A DNA stretch of 64,000 nucleotides from Pseudoscleropodium purum (lineage: Eukaryota > Streptophyta > Bryopsida > Hypnales > Brachytheciaceae): contig OZ017803.1 of the NCBI GenBank assembly GCA_963969395.1, forward strand, positions 4,960,001-5,024,000, given 5' to 3'. How positions within the stretch are numbered: position 1 is the stretch's first letter; the number at the start of each line of letters is the position of its first letter. Shown piece by piece: positions 12,721 to 22,874 of this stretch. The notes under the pieces are model-generated. The model made no database searches, was not told the origin of the DNA, and saw only the letters and a program-made list of their open reading frames with translations. The position numbers and the translations under genes were made by a program.

Positions 12721-14470
12721 TGAAGTTGATGATCTCACAAGAAGCTTTATCATGTCTTTAATGCTTTGTTAATTTTGCTTATAGATATAAAACTTTGCAA
12801 ATTAATTAGATAACAATTACTTTAATTTTCAACTTTGGTTTGATTAAATGAATGTTATCATTCAATTAGTACAAAATTTGAATTAAAAAAAAGAACCCAA
12901 TACTATTGTTTAAATGTTGGTCCATAATTAATGTAAAAATATTGCCAAGGGTCATACTAAACCAGTTATATCAAGGTCCCTCCTATCCTAAAGTGAATCT
13001 AAATATCATGAAAAAAAATAAGGTGAGGTGGACTCTATTAAATGCCTTATATGAAACACAATTTTTTGGTTGATGATTATTCTTGGTATACTTGTAGTTC
13101 TTTTGGCATGCATAGTCTTTGTTAAGAATGTCAATGGAAGGCACAAATTCTTGAAATCTGCATAGGAAAGATTTAGATGGGCTCCATAAGGTGAAGATAG
13201 GTAAAGTGGACAATTCTTTTTGTCAACATTCTTTTGAAATCTACGATCTCCATTTAGAAATGTTGGTGAAAGGTCCAAACTCTTGAAATGTATTCAAATT
13301 CCTTTTTAGATTTTTTTCTTCAAAAATGTCAAATCCAACCAAACCAATGAAGAAATGGCAAGGAATGCAAGTAGGCATAAGGAAGATTTTAATAGGGTCT
13401 AAAAGGTGAATATAGTGAAGAGAACAACTCTTTCTTGTCAACATTCTTTTGGGACCATGGTCTCTATTTAAGAAGGCTAGTGACAAGTACAAATTTTTGA
13501 AATCTACTCAAGTTCTTTTTCATTTTGCTAAAAAAACTATTGGAAATGTGAACAGGCATAGGGGAGATTTAGATTGGCTCCAAAAGGTGAAAATAGGTGA
13601 AGTGAACAACTTTTTTTTTTGTCAATGTTCATTTGGAACCCACATTCTCTGTTTAAAAATGTCAATAAAAGTCTAGAACTCCTTAAATCTATTCAAATTC
13701 CTTTTCATTTTTAGATTTTATTATTCAAAAATGTCAAATCCAACTAGACAAATGACAAAATTGGCAAGGAAATACATGGAATGTGAGTAGGTATAGGGAA
13801 GATTTTGATTGGTTTGTATTTGTGAGGATAAGGTGAAGTAAGCAACTTTTTTTTATCAACGTTCATTTGGGATCTACAATCTTTATTTAAGAATGTCAAT
13901 ACCATGCCCAAACTCTTGAAATTTGCTCAAATTCCTTTTCATTTTTTGATTTCCTTATTCAAAATGTCAAATCCAACCATAAAACTATAATAGAAAACCA
14001 AAGAATGTGAGTTAATATAAAGAAGAATTGGCCAGGCTTCCAAAAATGAGCTTAAGGTGAAGTGAACAATTTTTTTTGTTAATGTTTATTCATGGTCTAT
14101 CGAGCTATAATTCTTTTTAGGCCCATTATTTTAGTATTTATATCTAAGAATGTTGGTGAAAGACCACATTCTTTGAAATCCACTCAAATCTTTTTTTATT
14201 TTTAGATTTTCATGTCAAAAATTGCCAAATTTGACGAAAAACAACAAATGTGCATGGAGCACAAAGAAGATTTGTTTGGGATCCAAAAGGTGAAGAGCCT
14301 ACAAGCAAATTTGTTAAGGTTAGTTGATCATCCATCCAAACTAATGGTAGGTGGAGTTGCTACAAGTAAGCTAGCGAGCTTATTTATACACACACATATG
14401 TGAGTGTGTATTTTGGAAGAAGCAAAGAGGATTTAAGACTTAAAAATGTTGGTTAAAGAATTATCTTTTA
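12720..14470 (+). repeat. Higher-order repeat block B (five units)
   Basis: This block is homologous to block A. The leading segment 12,726-13,140 matches 8,918-9,290, with shared phrases such as acaagaagctttatcatgtc. It is followed by units anchored near 13,320, 13,528, 13,724, 13,958 and 14,213. The tail (14,360-14,470) matches the tail of block A, including gaagaagcaaagaggattt. The head with the gaggttcca motif is missing here. Confidence 0.7.
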
Positions 14471-14586
14471 ATCTTTGTCCATAACTTTTCATTGGAGGCT
14501 CCAAATAAAAATAAAAATTTTGGATATGAAAATAACTTGATTTCCCACATCCTATTAATTGATAAAATTTTCATATTTTTTATTAG

Positions 14587-16425
14587 AAAATAAAAAGAGG
14601 TTCCAGTGCACCAAAGAATATGGCATTTGGATACCATCGGGGATACCATATGCAAAAGTTATGAAGGAACAAAGTTTGATTCTAAAACAATTTTTTTTGT
14701 ATAGGTATATAATTGATTTTGGAGATTTATACATAGGAAAGATGGAGGTTTACGGTCAATGGAATATTTTGAGGTGATTACCTTGTGTGGATTTTTTTGT
14801 TTAATTTTAGTTCCATTTTGGATTCAATGATTGCACACTTTTCAAGTTGATTGGATAACAATCAATTTAATTTTTATCTTGGTTTGATTGAAAAAATTAT
14901 CAATCAATTAGAACAAAGTTTGGTTTAGAAAGGAATCCAATACCATTGCTACGTATTGGTCCATACTGAGTGAAAAAATAGCACCAAGTAACATTCTTAG
15001 CTACTTAAACCGACAATCCTCTTAATCTCTAGTGTATTTAGATATCATGCAGAGAATAAGATGAAGTGGGCTCTAATACGTGCCTTACATGAGACATGAT
15101 TTTTATGTTAAAATTTATTCTTCATAAGAATATAGTTCTTTTTGGATCCACAATTCCTATTAAAGAATGTTGGTAATAGATCCTAACTCTTAAAATCTGT
15201 TCAAATTCTTTCTCATTTTTAGATCCGTTCAAAACATCAAATCCTACAAACTTGGGGGTAGAAACTGTTGGAAATGTGAGTAGGGGCATGAAGCAAGTAC
15301 GAGAAAGATTTTGACATGCTACAAAAGGTGAAAATAAGATGACGTGAACAACTTTTTTTTTTCAATGTTAATTTGGGACCCACAATCCCTATTTAAGAAT
15401 GTTAGTGACAAGCCCAAATTCTTAAAACCCACTCAAATTCCTTTTTATTTTTAGATTTTCTTATTCAAAAAAGTCAAATTCCACGAAAATAAGGATATAA
15501 ACGTGTGAGCGGATATGCACAAGATTTGGACAGTCTCCAAGAGGTGAGAATGAGATGTGGTGAACACCTCTTTCTATCGACATTATTTTGGGACCCACAA
15601 TTTCTATTTAAGAATGTCAACAATAGGTCCAGACTCTTGAAACCCACTCAAATTCCTTTTCATGTTTAGATTTTCTTGTTCAAAAATGTCAAATTCTACA
15701 AAGACACAAACAGAAACTATTGGGAATATGAGCAAGCACAAAGAAGATTCATATAGGTTGCAAAAGATGAAACTACAATGAAGTAAATAGCTCTTTCTTT
15801 TTAGCGTTATTTTGGAACCTGCAATTCCTATTTTAAAATGTGAGAGATAGGCCCAAACTCTTGAAATCTGCTCAAATTTTTTTTCATTTGTACATTTTCT
15901 TGTTCTAAAAATGTCAAATCCAACCAAAATCCTATAATAGAAATTGTCAAAAATATGAATAAATACAAGGAAGATTTAGCTAGTTTCTAAAAAATGAGAA
16001 TAAAGTAAGGTAAACTGTTCTTTTTGTCACCATTTTTTCTTGGTATATCTATCTACAATTTTTTTGGGACTCATGATCAATTTCTATTTATGAATATTGG
16101 TGAAAGGCCAAAATTCTTGAAATCTACTCAATTTTTTATTTTTTTTAGATTTTCATGTCAAAAAATAGAAAAGTTCAACAATAACCAAGGAATGTGAGAA
16201 GGCACGAGAAAATTTATCTTGAATCCAAAAGGTGAAGACCGAAGAGCCTAAAAGCCAAATCTTGAAGCCAATTCATCATTCATGAAGGCTAATAGTACGT
16301 GAGGTTGCTACAAAGTGAGTTTGTAAGTTTGTGTATATATATAAAAGAACAAACAAAAGTGGATTTAGGATCTATGATAGTTGATTAAAAATGATCTTTT
16401 ATGAAGACATTTCTAGTGGTTAGTG
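14587..16425 (+). repeat. Higher-order repeat block C (five units plus head and tail)
   Basis: The head (14,594: gaggttccagtgcaccaaag) matches the head of block A closely. The middle segment 14,840-15,140 matches 8,950-9,270. The units are anchored near 15,229, 15,464, 15,679, 15,903 and 16,156, and the tail (16,310-16,425) again contains caaaagtggatttagg. The position-by-position correspondence with A and B indicates duplication of whole blocks. Confidence 0.7.
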
Positions 16426-16840
16426 TTAAATGCAGCCTTGTAATTAAGATGTACATATATAGTGCTTCATGCACTCCAATTGATTGTAGTTGAGGATAAG
16501 CGGCAAAATCCCCAATGGACACAATGGATAAGAAATTATAATGTATTATATACATCACTAAATTTGCATTGAATTTTCTTTGTTATTTCTCATCTAGCTT
16601 CAAATGTAGTGAAAGATTAATGATAACTATGCATATGGAAATGGAAGGTGAGGCCATCTACCCACCTTTCCTTTCCTTTCCTTTGAAAGTGGGGCATGTC
16701 TTACTTTTAGTACTTACATTAGTTCTATTAGAATGATATATTATTATTTTTAAATAAAAATAAATAAATAATTCTAGCGCCATGGATAAAAAATAAGTTC
16801 AACAAAAAATAATTCAAAACGAGATAAGCATATTTTTTGG
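16425..16840. other. Intergenic, with a short CTTTC microsatellite
   Basis: A (CCTTT)n run of four to five units lies near 16,665-16,685. Nothing else is seen. Confidence 0.5.
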
Positions 16841-17860
16841 AAATTAATGGTCACATATGTCAAAATTAAATGAAACCCAAGTCATAGAATGTCAAAAATT
16901 CAATAATTTAACCCCTAAATGCACAAATTGTGTTTTTTGGCAACATAGCAATTTTAGGCAGTTCACTACGAATGGAGTTTTATTTATTTTTATTAAATAT
17001 TTTAATGCAATTTGTGACTAAAAAGTGGCTTTAAGGCCCAATAATTTTCATAACTTTTGACTACATGGTTAAAAAGTTATTGTATAATATGTGTTTTCAT
17101 TACTCGTTGAGTAGCCTAGATGACAAAAAAAACTTCTTTAAAAATCACGTTTTTAAGAAATTGAAATTTGAAATTGGTTTTCTAAATTTGTATTTACTTG
17201 GAAAGCTTTGAATCATTCCATTTTGATCAATGAGTCAAAAGTTATGAAGAGTTTTAGTTTGCAAGAGTTTGTGGGTCATTATTGAATTTCTTCTTTAAGA
17301 CAAACTTTGAAGTCCTTTATTTTACTCAATTTTTAATATTTTTGGAAAAATAAAAACATTAGATATAGATTTTTTTACAACATTACTACTATTGGTATTT
17401 TCATTTTTCAATTCCATAAATAAATTGTTGACAATTTTGTAATTTGAATCATTCATTCATTTTCTACTTCTTCCTACTTACTATTTTTTTCCTATATGTT
17501 GTACAATTTCAAATGATCTAATTTTTTATAAGCATGTAGCCAACTTGAATGGAAAAATAAATTCAAAGAATAACCACCATTTTGTACATTTTTTCATACA
17601 AATGTAACCTTATGAAGTGTAGCTACCCAATTTTTCGCAAGTGCCCTAATGGATTTTTGTCACTTTGATTGCTAATATCTTGCAATCGTCACATTGGAAA
17701 TTTTTGAATTTTTTTGCATATCTTTTCAAACCAGCATATTATAAGATTCTATGGTTACATGTGTCCAAAAATGTTTTTTTTTCTAAAATTTGGTACTTAT
17801 ACTAGAAATGGCAGTTTGATGTGGTTTTGATGAAAACATAGTCAAATTCATTTAAGGGTT
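16840..17860 (+). repeat. R2 dispersed repeat, plus orientation
   Basis: This copy matches the reverse complement of about 4,330-5,560 over nearly its full length. Its first 600 bases also match 43,190-43,890, including aattgtgttttttggcaa and the cttactatttttt end. There are no conserved reading frames. With the copy at 4.3 kb it forms a long, diverged inverted repeat around the higher-order blocks. Confidence 0.65.
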
Positions 17861-19500
17861 AAACTTGATTAAAGTATCACATGCACCATGGAATATCAAG
17901 ATATTTTCGTGTGGTGGTATAAAGGGCTAACTTCATTGATATGTTGTGAGAGGGAGGAGTGGAGAACTCCTTGTAGTGAAGCTCATTGCTCTTCATCATT
18001 CCTCAAGGTTATAGGATATTTGAAGAAGTTGTGGGAGATTGACAACTCAAAGAAAAACACAACAACTTGTATTTACATCTACACTTCAAACCTTATTTAA
18101 GCATTGTAAAATTAGCTTTTTCAAGGTATAGTAAAATGAAATGTAGGAAATTGAGTTAAATTTAACCTACAAAAATCTATTTGTAACTTGGAGAAGTTTC
18201 TTTGTACGTACTTGGTGTTCAAGTAGAATTTGACTAGCTTCCTTAATTCATTGAACAATTTCACAACATTGCAACTAAAAAATATATGCATTTTCAATTG
18301 AAAAATTATCTATTAAATAGTGGCTAAAAATTCCATTGAATTGATTAGAAGAACAAAAAATAACATAATTAATTTGTTCTATTAACTTTGCAAATGGAGG
18401 CTTTGAAAAAAGAACTCTAATAGAAAATTATGGATAAGTGAAGAGGCAACATATGATAGTATTCTTCCCAATCCTCTTATGAGCTTTGTCTATAACTTTT
18501 GATTAGAGATTCTAATTACAAATATATTTTTGGATTTGAAAGTAACTTGATTTCTTACATTTTATGAGTTGCTTCAGTTTTGAAAAAAACAATTACAATG
18601 CTTAAATGAGGTCTAAAAAGTAGATGTGAAAAAATTAGTGCCATTGACTTGACTATGAGCAATCGAGCTCTTTTTATATCCTAATTTGATATCCCACCTA
18701 GATTATTGTACCTCCCACTTCTATAAATCACATGCCTTTTTACCATGAATCAACATGAAGTCATTTGCAAAGATGTGTGAGACATGCATGGTCAAAGCAA
18801 CTTGCCAGATTCTATATAAATTAAGTTAGAAATTTAGTAAACCAAAAATTGAATGTTGAACCTAATTTTTCCAATTTAATTAATTAATTGGGAAGTAAGT
18901 GTCAATTTTGTTGTCTGCTTATGGTTATGGAATTTTTTATTGATCAATTTTGATTAAGTAGGTAGATTCTTTAGAAATGCTTGTTATAATCTTCTCAATA
19001 GTGCTATATTTGTAATATAGACAATTGCCATTTTCATGATGGGAGTTGGAAATTTTGATGGAAAGCATGAATACATGAATATTTTCAATTTGAAATCACT
19101 ATATTAGGATCATAATCATAGATATTTTTTTATACTTAAAATGGCATGATCTATACTATTCTTGTTTAATCAATATTTGAATTTTTTTATAAAAGAATGT
19201 TGAAATTTTCTATCAAAGAAAAGTGTATGCTCATGCTCCTACATTCCTAGCCTCTAGGCTCTCTTCTTAACTACATTGAATAGTTGGTTGCCATTTTGAG
19301 TCTCCTCACTCTCCTTCCGTGTAGGGTTCATTTGGAGAGTATGAGTAACAAAGCTCTAATATATTACTACAAGATGAAAGTAGAACAATAGAACTTATAC
19401 AGTAGAACCTATTGCCAGGTCCCAGTTTGGCCACATACAAACATCATGAACACAATGACCCTCCCTAATGTAATAACCTCTCTAATGTAATACAATCAAC
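17860..19500. other. AT-rich intergenic sequence
   Basis: Only short chance reading frames occur. A small duplicated phrase (ctaatgtaataa/ctaatgtaatac) lies near 19,465-19,495. Confidence 0.4.
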
Positions 19501-19509
19501 CTTCCAAAA

Positions 19510-20640
19510 TGCTATTCATTGATTCAGGTGGTATAAAATTTAGACTTATTATTTGCATTAGGCATTCTACAAACCTAGTACACGACATAAGTGTCCAAAT
19601 TTGGTCTCCCACTTTTTTTTCCGGCACTTTTGTGCAATTCAAATGGGGCCTTTGTTTTCGTCCGGTTCTCTTTATGTTTCGGCAAACTCTTGCCGCAGCA
19701 ACGTTCTGCATCGATTCTTGGTAATATAAAAATTCTGTTGCTTCTAAATTATGTTCTTCACAACATGCTGAACGAAATCGGTGCCAAAAGTTTCAAACAA
19801 ACAATGCAAGGCAATTGTTTATGGACGGACAGAGGGAGTAGGTATATGACATACTGTAAGTGTCCAAATTCGGTCTTGATACTTTTTTGCAGTACTTCTG
19901 TGATGGTCATATTTACGGGGACTTGTTTTGCTCCAGTTTTTACTCTTATGTTTTGACAAACACTTTGCAAAGCTCTTCCTCGAGTTCTTGCTAGCAATCA
20001 ACGAAATCGGTGCCAATTAAAAACCTTTCAAACCACACTACAAACAATATTTCATTGACAGAGCAGAGCAGAGGGAGTACGTGACAGAAGTGTCCAAATT
20101 CGGTCTCAAGCTTTTCTCAGTAATTTTGAGTAGGACCTATGGGACTTTTTGTTTGGGTCCAGTTTTTATTAATGTATTCACTCACAAACACACCGGCAGT
20201 GTTCTTCTTTGATTTTGGCAATCTAAAATTTGGTAGCACATGAAACAGGCTCTTCACAATACGACCAACGAAGTTGGTGCCAATTGAAAACCTTTCAAAC
20301 CACACTACAAACAATATTTCATTGACAGAGGGGAGTACTGTACGTGACATACTGAATGTCCAAATTTGGTCTCCACCTTCCCTCAGCACTTTTCGTGTAG
20401 GTTCTATGGTTTTTTTTTGTTTTGTTCTGTTTTGGTCCAGCTTTAATTTATGTATTCACAAACACATCGGCAGTGTTCTTCTTTTTTCGATTCTGGCAAT
20501 CTAAAATTTGGTTGCATATGAGTCAGGCTCTTCCCTTCCCAACCTAACTCAACCGAAAGAAATTCGTTCCAAACCTATCAAACAACACTGCTGCCAATAA
20601 TTCATGGACAGAGGGTGTTAGTAATTGACAACACGCCATG
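19510..20640 (+). repeat. Tandem array, four units of 230-270 bp
   Basis: The phrase tgtccaaattcggtct, or with ttggtct, occurs at 19,592, 19,861, 20,091 and 20,357. Units share gacagagggagta ahead of it, ggtccagtttttat inside, and ggtgccaattgaaaacctttc near the end. Units 3 and 4 are the most alike. A fifth unit start (gacagagggtgtta) lies at about 20,608. The gacagagggagta motif resembles Tc1/mariner-type MITE ends, but the units are direct rather than inverted, so this is only a similarity. Confidence 0.75.
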
Positions 20641-20823
20641 CCTCCGGCATGTCGGATTGCAAGTGGTGATTGATGAGTGGTGGAAACCAACGCCGCTGCT
20701 GCAAATGTCCCCAACGAGATCAATCTAAAGAGGTAAGAACAGAGTCTGAGTTCACAGGGACGCAGCATCAAATGTGATCTCAACTGCAAAGGAAATTAAG
20801 TGACGGAAAGGAGGGAGGCAAGT

Positions 20824-20850
20824 CAGCCAGCCAGCCAGCCAGCCAGCCAG
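20824..20850. repeat. CCAG tetranucleotide microsatellite
   Basis: About six uninterrupted CCAG units. Confidence 0.9.
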
Positions 20851-20972
20851 GGCAGGGACAATAGAGAGGGAGGGATCACCAACTTCAAATCTAGGTCGGA
20901 TATTGGTGTCAGATTCCAAAGGAATTGTCCAACCGTGTACCCAACCCTCTGTAAGGTTTACCAGCCTTTCGA

Positions 20973-21087
20973 GCAGCCTATTATCACTCTCATCTCAATT
21001 CTGTACTCACTGTGTACAGTCTAGAACGAAACTGTTCCACTCCAAGTATTTAAGGCCAGAATTGAGATGAGAGTGATAATAGGCTGC
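20973..21087. repeat. Perfect 31-bp inverted repeat with a 53-nt loop
   Basis: The arm at 20,973-21,003 (gcagcctattatcactctca...) is the exact reverse complement of 21,057-21,087 (...tgagagtgataataggctgc). Pairing stops at both ends. A transcript would form a strong hairpin. A perfect stem suggests a recent foldback element or a young small-RNA precursor; I see no evidence that decides between them. No coding frame spans it. Confidence 0.9.
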
Positions 21088-21289
21088 GTTACCTTAGTTG
21101 CACACATTCCTTGTCTGTCCTTCCTGAGAGTCTCTCATGTACAATTTCAGCATGTTGGATTGTGAATAGATATTGGAATGCATTTTTGAGGTTCATTTGT
21201 GCGTGACCTAGTGCAGTTAAGAGAGGGTTGAACTCGTGAAATTAATGATGCATTTAGAACTGCCCATCTTCCCGGGGAAGTAATGCAAG

Positions 21290-21310
21290 TAGAGAGAGAG
21301 AGAGAGAGAG
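21290..21310. repeat. AG dinucleotide microsatellite
   Basis: About ten GA units. Confidence 0.9.
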
Positions 21311-22660
21311 TTGAGAGCACCTAGTGCAGCACTTATGATGATTAGAGCCTGTTTGTTCCCTGAGAGCAGGGCAACTTGAAATGATTGAGTTTACCTGGTG
21401 ATGCATTCACAAGCCCATTTTAATTTCCCGGAAGGCAACACTATTAGAGAGTGTTGAGTGTACCTATTCATACATTTCCAAATCTATTTGTCTGAAAGGG
21501 AGTGGAATTAGAGAGGCTGGAGTGTACCTAGCGAGGAGTTTTGAAATCCGTTTGCTGGGCTTCTACAGTTGAGTAGTACCTGCAGTTTACTTCATTTTGA
21601 AGAGAGCAGCCAGGTCATCTCACCTACTTAAGGAAGCGATAGGTATTCTAAGACATGATCAACGTGTCTGGATTCTGGAATAGGAGTCGGACCGCTTGAG
21701 ATGGAATGAAGCAATTAAATGAAAATCTTGGCAAAGAACGCTGTTGTTGATGTTTGTGAACAATTCAATTTTGTCAAGAACGCGGGAGGTAAGAATGTAG
21801 CAACCGATGGTGGATTGGTATGGCATCAAATGACTTCTCATGAACATTTTAAGTTATTAACTTTAGAATATATTTGAGAAGTCATTTGGTGTCATATTAG
21901 TCCTACACTAATTATAATGGAACCTCTCATGGATTGTACCCAATAGGGATTATGTAAAGGTCATTGTAGAGATCTCCATTGCTACATGTGCCGTGCCCTT
22001 GATTGTGTTTGGAGTTGTAGCTTAAAAGCAATTTTGTAGCAAGACATGGAATAAGATTTAAAAGTTGAAGTTGAAAGGAAGACCCCAACTCCATAGTGGA
22101 AGTCGTTTCTGTCAATGGCAACATGCATACTTAACATTATATACCAATTTCATTGATTCCTCCCTTTCTAAAGAAGTGAAGAAGAAGACAAAATATCCTT
22201 TACTCATATACTTGGGAGTCAATCTTTACTACAAGATTGAAGCAAAGCATACATGAAGATCCCCATGAATTAATTCCTAAGTAGGTCTTTTCATGCCCTA
22301 ATGATGTAAATTGGGATTTGAGCAATGCCTCAAATATCGTTACAATAACTCTATTTCAAATGCAGTCATATGATTGAACTGCTTCCAAAACATACGGCTT
22401 GTCAACACCTACTCACAACATTATTCATTAGTACTTTTTCACGCAAACATAACTCGCACTGAATGCCAGGGAGGTTTACTCCGTTGTTACAAAATCTCAA
22501 AATACATCTTGAATGTGGAACCTCAACAAAGATGATCAGTTATTAGAGTTCAACACTAATTGACCGAAGCATCAGTACCAGAAACATGAAAACGAGCACA
22601 AGAAGACTCACAAATCGTCTAATTGGACATGGATCATTTCCCTGAACCAGTTTTCCAATA
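21310..22660. other. Intergenic, no gene recognised
   Basis: Reading frames here are short and unlike known proteins. No further repeats were noticed. Confidence 0.4.
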
Positions 22661-22664
22661 GTGA

Positions 22665-22795
22665 ATGGAGCACAAATTCAGCACTTTTCAGTCCGAGGCG
22701 GCCTAAAATGTGGATCTGTACCGATCCTAGTTTTAAAGAACCCCAAATGTCACATTTTTTGGCACCCAGGATTGCATCAATTTAACGAAATTCAC
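22665..22795 (-). mobile_element. MITE-like copy (family M2), minus orientation, partial
   Basis: The end ttgcatcaatttaacgaaatt (about 22,763-22,783) is the inverse of the start of the copy at 23,204. The body (atgtcacattttttggc) inverts the gccaaaaattgtgacat body of the other copies. The outer end is eroded. Confidence 0.5.
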
Positions 22796-22874
22796 AATGA
22801 GAGTAAGCTCTCCACGAATTTATGGGATTTAAGTACGTATTGGATTGATGAGATGAAAGAGTACTTGGAGATTG

